Below, piece by piece: positions 36,251 through 45,514 of a stretch of DNA of 51,769 nucleotides. Position numbers and translations under genes: made by a program. Source of the DNA: Gammaproteobacteria bacterium (GTDB lineage: Bacteria > Pseudomonadota > Gammaproteobacteria > Pseudomonadales > Pseudohongiellaceae); NCBI GenBank assembly GCA_947457195.1, contig CANGUU010000012.1:1-51769 (forward strand), written 5' to 3'. The notes under the pieces are model-generated. The model ran no database searches. It was not told the origin of the DNA and worked only from the letters and a program-made list of their open reading frames with translations. Position 1 is the first letter of the stretch, and the number at the start of each line of letters is the position of its first letter.

Positions 36251-36398
36251 GGCGCCGCACCCCGCGTGCTGGCGCGGCTATCCGAATCATACCCACCCTT
36301 TACCCTTCAGACCGCGACAGCTCCGCAGTGAGCCCTTTGATTGAATCGGAAGGGCGTGCTCGTTTACCATCCGGGGGACTTGGTAGCAGGTGAAACCC

Positions 36399-38792
36399 AT
36401 GTATTTTTCACGCCTCGGCAGTCCTCTTGCCTTCGCTGCAACCCTGATGTTGTCAGCGTCGGTTTCCGCCCAGCACGCACTGCCAGCCGACTACGCCGCT
36501 CTGCTCGATACCTACTGCGCCAAGTGCCACAACGCCGAGGACTGGGCAGGCAGTCTGGACTTCAGTCTGCTCGATCGCAGCAACGTGCTGGCCGATGCAG
36601 CGACGTGGGAAAAGGTCATGCGCAAGTTTCGCGGCAACATGATGCCGCCCCGCGGGCAGGAGCACCCGCTGCCCGAGCAAAAACAGGCTTTCGTCAGCTG
36701 GCTGCAAAACACCATCGATACGGCGACCTTGGCAACGCCGCAGCCCGGCCGCAGCTCCCTGCACAGGCTCAATCGCGCGGAGTACGGCAATGCCGTGCGC
36801 GACCTGCTGGGACTGACTGTCGACATCAGCGAATTCCTGCCGGCCGACGACGAAGGCTATGGCTTCGACAACATCGCCGATGTGCTGCGCACCTCACCTT
36901 CGCTGCTGGAGCAGTATCTCGGCGCCTCGCGCAAGATCAGTGAACTGGCCGTGGGTGATCTGCAGACGCTGCCGGTGAGCACCGTGTACCGGGCCCCTGC
37001 CGACTCCCCGCACTTCACCAATCTGCCGGGCCTGCCGCCCGGTACGCGCGGTGGCTTGCTGATCGAGCACAACTTTCCGCTGGACGCCGAGTACGAGTTC
37101 AACAGCTACCTCGTCCGCAACATCGTCGGCTACATGACTGGACTGGAGTGGCCGCACACCTTCGCCATCAGCATCGACGGAGAGGAAGTGTTCAGCGCGC
37201 AGGTGGGCGGCGAGGAGGACAATCTTCGTTCCGATACGAACTTTGCCGAGGCCGCCGACGCCATCGATGCGCGCCTGAAAACGCGTATTCCGGTGAAAGC
37301 CGGGCGGCATCAGGTGGCCGTGACGTTTTACGACAAGAATGGTGCCGAAACCCACGAGCCACTCGAATTGTATAGCCGCAACCTCGACCTGCAGGACATG
37401 GTCGGCATGCCGATGCTCGACTACACGGACATCATCGGGCCTTTCAACAGCACGGGGCGGGGCGACACGGCAAGCCGCCGTACGATCTTCAGTTGTCATC
37501 CAAAGACCACGGCGGAGCAGGAACCCTGCGCGCGCGACATCCTCTCCCGCATCGGCCAGCGCGCCTATCGTCGCCCGCTGGCCGACACCGACCTTGCTCT
37601 CATGATGAGCTTCTACCAGGACGGTCTGGCCAAGGGCAGCTTCGACGACGGCATCATGACCGCACTGCGGTTCGTGCTGGCCTCGCCGCAGTTCCTGTTC
37701 CGCAGCGAGCCCGATCCCGAGCAGGTCGCGCCCGGTACCGTGTATCCGTTGAGTGATCTGGCGCTGGCGTCCCGTTTGTCGTTCTTTCTTTGGAGCAGCC
37801 TTCCCGACGATGAACTGCTGGAACTGGCAGCGGCCAACCGTCTGCGTGAACCCAAGACCCTGGATCAGCAGATTGCCCGGATGCTGCGGGATCCACGCGC
37901 CGAGGCGCTGGTCGACAACTTTGCTGCCCAGTGGCTGTTCCTGCGCAACCTCAAGAGCATCAATCCCGACACCCGCAGCTTCCCCAACTTCGATGACAAG
38001 CTCCGCCAGGCATTCCGCACCGAAACCTCTATGTTCATTTCCAGCATCATTCATGGGGATGCGTCCATCATCGACATGCTCGACGCGGACTACACATTCG
38101 TGAATGATCGCCTCGCCGAGCACTACGGCATTCCGCAGGTTTACGGCAGCCACTTCCGGCGCGTCCACATCACAGACCCCAACCGGCGCGGCCTGTTGGG
38201 CCAGGGCTCGGTGCTTACCGTGACGTCCTATCCGAACCGCACCTCGCCGGTGTTGCGCGGCAAATGGGTACTGGAAAACATCATTGGCGCGCCGGCACCG
38301 GCGCCTCCGCCCAACGTGCCTGCCCTGACGGAAAATGCACCCGGTTTGGCTGCACTCTCCGTGCGGGCGCGACTCGAGCAGCACCGCGAAGACCCGGTGT
38401 GCGCCAGCTGTCACGCCGTCATGGATCCACTCGGTTTTTCACTCGAGAATTTCGATGCCATAGGCAAGTACCGGGTGCGGGACGCCAGCGGTGCCATCGA
38501 TGCCAGCGGTGAACTCGCCGACGGCACACCCGTTTCCGGTGTCCCCAGTCTCAACGCGGCCCTGCTGGAGCATCCGGAGTACTTTGCCGAGACGTTCACC
38601 GAGAAGCTGCTCACATACGCGCTCGGGCGCGGGCTGGAGCCTTATGACATGTCCGTGGTGAGGCAGATCGTGCGTCAGGCTGAACCGGACAACTACCGTT
38701 TCTCAGCCATCGTCAGGGGCATCGTACAGAGCGTTCCGTTCAGCATGAAACAGAAGGATGCCGACACCACCGTCGCTGCCGCAGCCCCCTGA
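36399..38792 (+). CDS. Secreted DUF1587/1592/1588/1585 protein with two haem-c motifs
   Basis: A 797-residue exported protein. Residues 1-25 are a Sec signal peptide (ASVSAQ). CAKCH (40-44) opens an N-terminal cytochrome-c-like module. LHRLNRAEYGNAVRDLLGL is the DUF1587 signature; then come DUF1595-like and DUF1592 parts (ASRLSFFLWSSLPDDELL; AEHYGI), and CASCH (668-672) followed by DPLGFSLENFDAIGKYR (DUF1588), with a DUF1585 end (FTEKLLTYALGRGLE). This architecture is best known from Planctomycetes and Myxococcota. A GTG at 36390 is in frame, but the ATG at 36399 fits AGCAGG better. It forms a pair with the DUF1552 gene downstream. Confidence 0.92.
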   Translation: MYFSRLGSPLAFAATLMLSASVSAQHALPADYAALLDTYCAKCHNAEDWAGSLDFSLLDRSNVLADAATWEKVMRKFRGNMMPPRGQEHPLPEQKQAFVSWLQNTIDTATLATPQPGRSSLHRLNRAEYGNAVRDLLGLTVDISEFLPADDEGYGFDNIADVLRTSPSLLEQYLGASRKISELAVGDLQTLPVSTVYRAPADSPHFTNLPGLPPGTRGGLLIEHNFPLDAEYEFNSYLVRNIVGYMTGLEWPHTFAISIDGEEVFSAQVGGEEDNLRSDTNFAEAADAIDARLKTRIPVKAGRHQVAVTFYDKNGAETHEPLELYSRNLDLQDMVGMPMLDYTDIIGPFNSTGRGDTASRRTIFSCHPKTTAEQEPCARDILSRIGQRAYRRPLADTDLALMMSFYQDGLAKGSFDDGIMTALRFVLASPQFLFRSEPDPEQVAPGTVYPLSDLALASRLSFFLWSSLPDDELLELAAANRLREPKTLDQQIARMLRDPRAEALVDNFAAQWLFLRNLKSINPDTRSFPNFDDKLRQAFRTETSMFISSIIHGDASIIDMLDADYTFVNDRLAEHYGIPQVYGSHFRRVHITDPNRRGLLGQGSVLTVTSYPNRTSPVLRGKWVLENIIGAPAPAPPPNVPALTENAPGLAALSVRARLEQHREDPVCASCHAVMDPLGFSLENFDAIGKYRVRDASGAIDASGELADGTPVSGVPSLNAALLEHPEYFAETFTEKLLTYALGRGLEPYDMSVVRQIVRQAEPDNYRFSAIVRGIVQSVPFSMKQKDADTTVAAAAP

Positions 38793-38837
38793 TCGGGGCA
38801 AGCCGGCGGCCAGCGACCACAGAGGAGGAAACCAGTC

Positions 38838-40172
38838 ATGTTCATCAGCAAGAAACACTTGAGCCGCCGTCATCTGCTGCGCAGCGCCGGGGTTGCCGTC
38901 TCGCTGCCGCTGCTCGACGCCATGGTGCCGGCCCTGACGGCGCAGGCGCAAACCGCCGCCAACGTCAAGCCGCGCCTTGGGTTCGTCTATGTGCCGCATG
39001 GCGCCATCATGCGCGAGTTCACCCCCACGCAGACCGGCACCGACTGGGAATTCAAAACCATCCTCAAGCCGCTCGAACCCTATCGGCAGCGGCTGAACAT
39101 CATCAGCGGTCTGGGCCACTCGGCCGCCGACAGCTCCGCCGTGCATTCGCTCAGCCCCTGTACCTGGCTGAGCGGCGTGCGCCCCAAGGCCACCCTCGGC
39201 AGCGATGCCTTCGCCGGCGTTACCGCCGACCAGTACGCTGCCCAGGTGATCGGGCAGGACACGCCACTGCCGTCGCTGGAGCTCGCCACCGAGGACCACA
39301 GCGGCCTCATCGGGGCCTGCGATCGGGACTATGGCTGCATCTACATGAACACGCTGTCGTGGCGATCGCCTACTACACCGAATCCCATGGAGATCAACCC
39401 GCGCAAGGTATTCGAGCGCCTGTTCGGCCAGGGCGGTACGGTGAAGCAGCGGTTGGCGCGCCAGCAGGAAGACCGCAGCATCCTCGACGCCGTCGTACAG
39501 CAGACCGGGCAGTTCAGTGCCACGCTGGCACGGCACGACCAGCAGAAAGTCAGTGATTACCTGGACAGCATCCGGGAAATCGAGCGCCGTCTGCAGCAGG
39601 CCGAGTCGCAGATCGCCCGCAACGCCGATCTCGTCATTCCGGAAGCGCCGGCCGGTATTCCCTTCGTGTACGAAGAACATCTTGCAATCATGTTCGAACT
39701 CATGACGCTGGCCTACCAGAGCGACATTACCCGCGTCGCCTCCTTCATGATGGCGCGTGAAGTCAGCAACCGCACCTACCCGCAGGTCGGTGTGCATGAG
39801 GGCCACCACGCCACATCGCATCATCAAAACGACGATGCCAAGATGGCCAAGAACACGCTCATTCAGACCTACCACGTCGCGCAGTTCCGCAAGTTCGTGG
39901 ATCGCCTGGCATCGGTACAGGAAGGCGATGGCAGCCTGCTCGACAACGTGATCCTGCTGTACGGCAGCAACATGAGCAACAGCAACGCCCATGATCACTA
40001 CCCGCTGCCGGCGGTACTGGTGGGAGGCGGCGCCGGCACGCTCAAAGGCGGCCAGCACATCAGGTACGACCAACGTACGCCCATGACGAACCTGTTGGTG
40101 ACCATGCTCAACAAGGCCGGTGTGCCCATGGACAGGCTGGGCGACAGCACCGGGCTCGTGGCCGGCGTGTGA
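38838..40172 (+). CDS. Tat-exported DUF1552 protein
   Basis: A 444-residue protein with a twin-arginine signal (SRRHLLRSAGVAVSLPLLDA, residues 9-28), so it is exported folded and probably carries a cofactor or metal. The mature part matches DUF1552, a relative of the sulfatase/alkaline-phosphatase-like DUF1501 group: FVYVPHGAIM, LNIISGLGH, and near the C-terminus LLYGSNMSNSNAHDHYPLPAVLVGG. AGGAGG precedes the start. DUF1552 genes nearly always sit next to DUF1592 genes, as here (45 bases). Function is unknown. Confidence 0.9.
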   Translation: MFISKKHLSRRHLLRSAGVAVSLPLLDAMVPALTAQAQTAANVKPRLGFVYVPHGAIMREFTPTQTGTDWEFKTILKPLEPYRQRLNIISGLGHSAADSSAVHSLSPCTWLSGVRPKATLGSDAFAGVTADQYAAQVIGQDTPLPSLELATEDHSGLIGACDRDYGCIYMNTLSWRSPTTPNPMEINPRKVFERLFGQGGTVKQRLARQQEDRSILDAVVQQTGQFSATLARHDQQKVSDYLDSIREIERRLQQAESQIARNADLVIPEAPAGIPFVYEEHLAIMFELMTLAYQSDITRVASFMMAREVSNRTYPQVGVHEGHHATSHHQNDDAKMAKNTLIQTYHVAQFRKFVDRLASVQEGDGSLLDNVILLYGSNMSNSNAHDHYPLPAVLVGGGAGTLKGGQHIRYDQRTPMTNLLVTMLNKAGVPMDRLGDSTGLVAGV

Positions 40173-40189
40173 GACCCAAGGAGCCGTTC

Positions 40190-41722
40190 ATGTTTACTTC
40201 CCCGTCAAACCACCTGCTGAAGGCGGGACTCACCGCCCTCATGGCGCCGCTCTTGCTGGTCGGTGCAGTCGCCAGTGCCCAGGACAGCGGGGCCCGGTTG
40301 CTGACTGCTGCGAAGGTGGGCAACACCGAGGCGGCCATGGCGCTGCTCGACAGCGTACGGCGCGTCGATTCCACCGAGCCCGATGGCATGACTGCCCTGC
40401 ACTACGCGGTCCTCAATAATGAACTGGCGCTGGCAGAGGCACTGCTGGAAAAACAGGCCGACGTACTGGCCCGCACGCGCTACGGCGTTACGCCGCTCTA
40501 CCTCGCGGCGCAAAATGGCGACCCCGCCATGGTCAGCGCCCTCTTGGAGGCCGGGGCCAATCCGAATGATGTTTATCGGGAGGGTGAGACAGTCCTGCAC
40601 ACGGCAGCACGCACCGGTAACACGGCTACGGTAGAGCTGCTGCTTGCTGCCGGCGCTGCGGTGGATGCCCGTGAAACCTGGCATGGCCAGACGCCGTTGA
40701 TGTGGGCGATGGCACAGAAGCATGCAGACCTGTTGCCGTTGTTGCTGGCCCGTGGCGCCGACGTCAACGCGGTCTCCAAGCTGGAAGAGTGGGAGCGACA
40801 GGTGACCATGGAGCCACGCGACAAGTGGCTGCCACCCGGCGCGATGACACCGCTGATGTTCGCCGCGCGCGAGAACTGCCTCGCCTGCATCAACCCGCTG
40901 CTGCAGGCAGGCGCCGCCATCGACGCCGCCACTCCGAAGGGGCTCACCTCGCTGCTGCTCGCCGTCATCAACGGTCACTACGATGTGGCCTATGCGCTGG
41001 TAGAAGCCGGTGCCAACGTCAATCTCAATGACGATACCAATCGCTCCCCCCTCTATGCAGCGGTCGACTTCAACATCATGCGCGAGTCGAACCGCCCGTC
41101 TCCGGATGTCTTCGGCAACACCCACACCGCCTTTGAACTGATTGAACTGCTGCTCGACAAAGGGGCCGATGTCAACGTACGGCTGAGCAAGCCGCCACCA
41201 TTCCGCCTCAAACTGGATCGGGGCACCGACAGCATGCTGATCGGTGGCACTACGCCATTTCTGCGTGCCGCCAAGAGCGCAGACCTGCCGGTGATGAAGT
41301 TACTGCTCGCGCACGGCGCAGACCCTGCTCTCAGCACCAACAACAACATCAATGCGCTGATGACGGCAGCCAATCTTGGCACCAAGGAAAGCGACACTAC
41401 CGGTCGCTACAAGACCCAGCAGCAGATCATCGAAGCCATCCAGCTCTGTATCGAGCAGGGTCTTGACGTCAACGCGAAGGCCAAAGACGGACGCACGGCG
41501 CTGTGGGGAGCCGCCACTTTCGGCCTCGATCAGGTCGTGGCCTTCCTGCACTCGCAGGGTGCCATCGTCGGCTACAGTGACAACAAGGGGCTGACCCCCG
41601 TCGATGCAGCGCGCGGCAAGGCCGGTGGATTCGGCTTCCTTGGCGAAGACGGCGTGTTCTGGCCGGAGACGGTCGCCTTGCTGGAAGCTTACCTGGCAGA
41701 AGAGCGACGCACCTCGCCCTGA
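40190..41722 (+). CDS. Exported ankyrin-repeat protein
   Basis: A 510-residue protein with a Sec signal peptide (about residues 1-31, ending VASAQ) and about ten ankyrin repeats. Clear repeats include DGMTALHYAVLNNELALAEALL, YGVTPLYLAAQNGDPAMVSALL, EGETVLHTAARTGNTATVELLL and HGQTPLMWAMAQKHADLLPLLL, with an insertion around residues 200-215. A role as periplasmic scaffold for the neighbouring DUF1592/DUF1552 proteins is inferred. A GTG at 40169 is in frame, but CAAGGAG (40177-40183) sets the ATG at 40190. It begins 17 bases after the DUF1552 stop. Confidence 0.92.
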   Translation: MFTSPSNHLLKAGLTALMAPLLLVGAVASAQDSGARLLTAAKVGNTEAAMALLDSVRRVDSTEPDGMTALHYAVLNNELALAEALLEKQADVLARTRYGVTPLYLAAQNGDPAMVSALLEAGANPNDVYREGETVLHTAARTGNTATVELLLAAGAAVDARETWHGQTPLMWAMAQKHADLLPLLLARGADVNAVSKLEEWERQVTMEPRDKWLPPGAMTPLMFAARENCLACINPLLQAGAAIDAATPKGLTSLLLAVINGHYDVAYALVEAGANVNLNDDTNRSPLYAAVDFNIMRESNRPSPDVFGNTHTAFELIELLLDKGADVNVRLSKPPPFRLKLDRGTDSMLIGGTTPFLRAAKSADLPVMKLLLAHGADPALSTNNNINALMTAANLGTKESDTTGRYKTQQQIIEAIQLCIEQGLDVNAKAKDGRTALWGAATFGLDQVVAFLHSQGAIVGYSDNKGLTPVDAARGKAGGFGFLGEDGVFWPETVALLEAYLAEERRTSP

Positions 41723-41790
41723 TCCGCCTGGCGGCGGCAAGCCACCCAAGGCACGCACGACTTAGCCCCCAACGGATAGGATTGTTTCCC

Positions 41791-42816
41791 ATGCGATTGA
41801 CGACGCTCTGCAACAGCCTGACGCTTGCGACCGCGCTCACTGCCAGCCTGCCGCTGCTGGCGGCCGAGGCCTGTGACCGCACCTGTCTCGAAGGCTTCGT
41901 GGATCGTTATTTCGCTGCGGTCATCGCCAACGACCCCTCATCCCTGCCACTGGCGGACGATGTCCGCTTCACCGAAGACGGACAGCGACTCACGGTGGGC
42001 GACGGCCTGTGGAATACCATGAAGGGCATGGGTCGCTATCGCCTGTTCACCACCGACGTACCGGCCGGCCAGGTGGTCTTCCTCGGGACACTCTTCGAAG
42101 ATCATCGCGACCCGGCGCAAAGCACCGCGGCACTGATCGCGCTGCGCCTCAAGGTTCGAGATCAGCACATCACCGAAATCGAGCAGGTGGTGGTGCGCAA
42201 CGAGATGGCAGCGAAGAATGTCGATGCCATGAGCGTGCGTCCGGACCTGTTGGCGACGGTGCCCGCCGAGCGACGCATGTCGCGCGCTGCGTTGATCAGT
42301 CAGGCCAACAAATACTTCACTGGCATGCAGCAGAACGATGGCAAGGGCGACTACCCCTTCGCCGCAGACTGTGACCGCATCGAGAACGGCGGACGCGCCA
42401 CCAACAATCCAACGCCGGCTGGTGAAACGCGTCCTGATCCCCGCACCGCCAGTGGCTACTCTGGCCAGTGGAGCTGCCTGGAACAGTTCCAGTCCGGGCT
42501 CATCCACTTCGTGCATCGCATACGCGACCGGCGCTTCGTGGCCGTTGATGAGGAGCGGGGACTGGTGTTCTCGTTTGCTTTTTTCGATCACCCCGGCGGG
42601 GCAACCCGCACCTTCCAGACCCCCGACGGCCGCACTGTGACGGCAGGACCGGTGCAACCGTGGACCTGGCAGATTGCCGAACTGTTCAAGGTCGAGGATG
42701 GCCTCATCCACGAAATAGAGGCCATCTTGCAGCGCGTTCCCTACGGACTGCTGTCGGGGTGGAGCAGCTGGGAGCAAGGCATGAGCGACCAGCTGCGCGA
42801 CGTTACCGTGGAGTGA
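41791..42816 (+). CDS. Exported NTF2-like protein of unknown function
   Basis: A 341-residue protein with a Sec signal peptide (about residues 1-24, ending LLAAE). The mature part starts CDRTCLEGFVDRYFAAVIANDPSSLPLADDVRFTEDGQ, the pattern of SnoaL/NTF2-like cone folds, and the second half (FIHFVHRIRDRRFVAVDEERGLVFSFAFFDH) looks like a repeat of the fold. A pair of close Cys residues (CDRTC) might form a disulfide. It is the last gene of the plus-strand run and meets the PQQ dehydrogenase gene head-on with 9 bases between. A TTG at 41782 could start 3 residues earlier. Confidence 0.75.
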   Translation: MRLTTLCNSLTLATALTASLPLLAAEACDRTCLEGFVDRYFAAVIANDPSSLPLADDVRFTEDGQRLTVGDGLWNTMKGMGRYRLFTTDVPAGQVVFLGTLFEDHRDPAQSTAALIALRLKVRDQHITEIEQVVVRNEMAAKNVDAMSVRPDLLATVPAERRMSRAALISQANKYFTGMQQNDGKGDYPFAADCDRIENGGRATNNPTPAGETRPDPRTASGYSGQWSCLEQFQSGLIHFVHRIRDRRFVAVDEERGLVFSFAFFDHPGGATRTFQTPDGRTVTAGPVQPWTWQIAELFKVEDGLIHEIEAILQRVPYGLLSGWSSWEQGMSDQLRDVTVE

Positions 42817-42825
42817 CTGCTGTCG

Positions 42826-44934
42826 TCACGGCGCCGGCAGTGCAAATACCGTGATGGCGTTGGTACTGCCGCTGTTGTCAAGATTGAGCCGGATCGGTCC
42901 CATGGTGCCGGTGTTGATACCCGGATGTGACAAATTGTTGCCGGTCACCACGGCGACATACTGACGTCCGTTCACCGAGTAGGTGATGTTGCCGTTGGAC
43001 GCCGGGCTGCTCAGGATGGTTTCCCACAGCACTTCACCGGTTTCGGCATCCTGGGCCCGGAAGCGCCGGTTGATGTCACCCCAGAAGATGAGATCCCCGG
43101 CCGTCGCCAGAATCGCGCTGGTCGTGGGAATGGGACCCGATGGCCACTGCGTGATCTCGCCGGTTTCCATGTTGACCCGCGCCAGTCCGTTCAACTGATC
43201 GTTCGACACGCCAGGTGCCGGAATGCCGATGCGGCTCTCCGGTTGCGCCGGGCTGGTTTCCGTTGCCGGCGCTGCAGCTGTCATGTTCAGACAGTTCTTG
43301 ATGTAGGGCATGTAGATGCTGTTGGTGCGTGGGCTGTAGGCTCCGGGCCAGTAGGAGCGCGTGTTGAAGAAACACACGATGTTGTGATCGCCCGGAAAGT
43401 CCGCCAGCGAGTCACGATTGATGGTCGGCTGTCCCGTCTTCACGTCGATGTCACTCAGGATGAAATGCTCCGACTCGTTCGGGAACGGAGAGCCCCACAG
43501 GAATTCCCCAGTGTGCTTGTCGAGAGCCCAGATACCGCCCCCCTCGCCGATGTTGACGACGATGTCGCGCTCTTCACCGCGCTTGAGGTTTTCGCTGATC
43601 CATTTCACGTGCTGGGGGTCCGGATTGAGCCGTGTGCGCAGGATCGTGCGCTCCTCGTTCATGTCTTCGTCCCAGTCGTCGCCGGGCAGATGCTGGTAGT
43701 ACCACTTCAACTTGCCGGTGGCGGGGTCGATGGCGAGCGTGGAGTTGCTGTACAGATCCACCGGGCCCTTCAAAGGCACTGCCTCAGCCCCACCATGCCG
43801 CTCGAGTCGCGTGTAGGGGCTGGGGTTTGCGACGCTCCACAGCAAGGTATCGGTCTCGGCATCGTAGGAACCGGGCAGCCCCCAAGACGATGCACGACGC
43901 TGGTCCAACGGCTTGCCAAACCAGGTATCGAAGCCAGGAAGCGGATCATCCGGTGCCTGGGTGAGCATGAACTTCCAGACCAATTCACCCGTACGCGCAT
44001 CGTGTGCGGTGATGTTGCAGTTTTCTCGGGTCGCGTTACGCCCGCCCCCGCAGGTTCCGCTGGAAATGACCTTGCCGTCGACCACGATGGCACCGGTGGT
44101 GTTGCCGCGCCCGTCCGTCGGCGCTTCCCAGCGCACCGCTCCCGTTCTCGCATCGAGCGCGACAATGGTTTCGTCAGGCGCGGTGAAATAGATCAGGTCC
44201 TCGAAGATCGCCATGGTCTTCGATCGGCTGGAGCCACCTGCCCCGGCGTTGACGTATTCACGCTGGTAGAGCCAGACGGTGTCGCCGGTGGTGGCATCGA
44301 GGGCCGCCACGTTGCCACCGGGCATGGTCAGGTACATCACGCCGTTGTAGACGGTGGGAATGGTTTCCGTCATGCCGGCGGGCAGGCCTTTCGACCACGC
44401 CAGCCCGAGCTGCCGGACGTTGCTGCGGTTGATCTGATCAAGCGGGCTGAATCGCTGGGCGTCAGCCGTACGGCTGAACCACAGCCAGTCATTGGGCGAA
44501 GGATTCAGCAGCATCGCCTCGGTGACCGGCTCAAACTCCTCGATGCTCGGCATGGACGCGTAGCGATTGCGCGTGGTGTCGGTGGCGAAACTTGCATCGG
44601 CGGTGGTACTTGCCAGCAGTCGCAGATAAGCGAGCAGATCGCCAAACTGGTTTTCAGGGACGGCCGCCGGCGGCATGCCCTTCAGCGGGTTACCGACTTT
44701 GAGGAACTCCACCAGTGCTGCATCCGAATCTGCCGAGACCCGTTGCAATATCGAGGGGCCGAGCACACCACCCTGCGCATTGCCGCCGTGGCAGTGAGCG
44801 CAGGTGGCGTTGAAGATCTCGGTGCCGACCGCGACGTCCTGCGCCCACAGAGGCAGCGACAGCAGGACGGGTAGGCCACAGGCACTGACCAGTGCCGGGT
44901 GGGCATGCCGGTGTGTGGTGCGAAGTTTTCTCAT
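42826..44934 (-). CDS. PQQ-dependent dehydrogenase with N-terminal cytochrome c domain
   Basis: A 702-residue periplasmic quinohaemoprotein. A signal peptide (about residues 1-31, ending LWAQ) is followed by a cytochrome c domain with CAHCH (45-49) and a likely axial Met in LKGMPPA. The rest is an eight-bladed PQQ propeller: tryptophan-docking repeats of the form A.D..TG...W occur at least six times (ALDATTGDTVW, ALDARTGAVRW, AHDARTGELVW, AIDPATGKLKW, ALDKHTGEFLW, AQDAETGEVLW). There is no adjacent Cys-Cys pair as in methanol dehydrogenase. The start at 44934 follows GGGGAC. An alcohol or aldehyde, perhaps aromatic, is the likely substrate. Confidence 0.92.
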   Translation of the reverse strand: MRKLRTTHRHAHPALVSACGLPVLLSLPLWAQDVAVGTEIFNATCAHCHGGNAQGGVLGPSILQRVSADSDAALVEFLKVGNPLKGMPPAAVPENQFGDLLAYLRLLASTTADASFATDTTRNRYASMPSIEEFEPVTEAMLLNPSPNDWLWFSRTADAQRFSPLDQINRSNVRQLGLAWSKGLPAGMTETIPTVYNGVMYLTMPGGNVAALDATTGDTVWLYQREYVNAGAGGSSRSKTMAIFEDLIYFTAPDETIVALDARTGAVRWEAPTDGRGNTTGAIVVDGKVISSGTCGGGRNATRENCNITAHDARTGELVWKFMLTQAPDDPLPGFDTWFGKPLDQRRASSWGLPGSYDAETDTLLWSVANPSPYTRLERHGGAEAVPLKGPVDLYSNSTLAIDPATGKLKWYYQHLPGDDWDEDMNEERTILRTRLNPDPQHVKWISENLKRGEERDIVVNIGEGGGIWALDKHTGEFLWGSPFPNESEHFILSDIDVKTGQPTINRDSLADFPGDHNIVCFFNTRSYWPGAYSPRTNSIYMPYIKNCLNMTAAAPATETSPAQPESRIGIPAPGVSNDQLNGLARVNMETGEITQWPSGPIPTTSAILATAGDLIFWGDINRRFRAQDAETGEVLWETILSSPASNGNITYSVNGRQYVAVVTGNNLSHPGINTGTMGPIRLNLDNSGSTNAITVFALPAP

Positions 44935-45514
44935 GCAAGTCCCCGAATGCAGCACACGGACGGCGGCCGCCAGTAGTGTGTTTTGGTTATCGATGCGCGC
45001 CGCGAAGTGGTCGCAGACACGCTGCGAACGCCACCGAGGCGCCCTGCCACCGTGCCGCTGATTCTAGCGTCTGCACTGCCCATGGCAGCGCAGCGAATGA
45101 GAAAATTCTGTGCAGTCAACGCACAGCCTGCGCTCACGGACATCTGTCACGCCGGTTTGTGCCAATCGTGGATCATCTCGCAGCGAGCAGCCCTGCTGTG
45201 TCTGAACTTGCCCTCGTACCCGACGGAACCCGCACACGCTGGGAATGTCCTTGAGGTAATTTTCGACGTTGGCGCAGAAGTCGCGGATGCCCTGGGCGCC
45301 ATGGTTTTTTCACGCAAATCCCGAGCGTTCCCCTATCCTTTTTTTTTGGCAGCCCCCTATAATCCGGCGCACCAGGGGCACACTGTCTGCTGCTTGCCGA
45401 CACCATTTTCCTGGCCTGATGAGGGGCCCTCCCTCCGGACGGACTGCTCACGCAGGTCGTTCACCAAAACCATAACGACTGTCACTTACCGCAACCAACG
45501 AAAGGAAAACCATC
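44935..45514. other. 580-base gap without a convincing gene
   Basis: This is the longest non-coding stretch. It should hold the promoter of the PQQ dehydrogenase (minus) and that of the VOC gene (plus). On the minus strand an open frame without a start codon runs about 45061-45306; its first 25 codons (GAQGIRDFCANVENYLKDIP) have GC-rich third positions, then the bias fades. It could be the remnant of a broken gene, but the same stretch also reads openly on the plus strand, so I do not call it. Confidence 0.4.
45339..45363 (+). promoter_or_regulatory. Probable promoter of the VOC gene (perfect -10 box)
   Basis: TATAAT at 45358-45363 lies shortly after a run of nine T residues. No good -35 box is seen at 16-18 bases, so the T tract may help by bending. 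The leader would be about 145 bases long. Confidence 0.45.

Noticed and set aside
45173-45451. Minus-strand 92-codon frame in the 580-base gap
   Set aside because: Arg/Pro-rich translation without any motif; third-position bias does not support coding.
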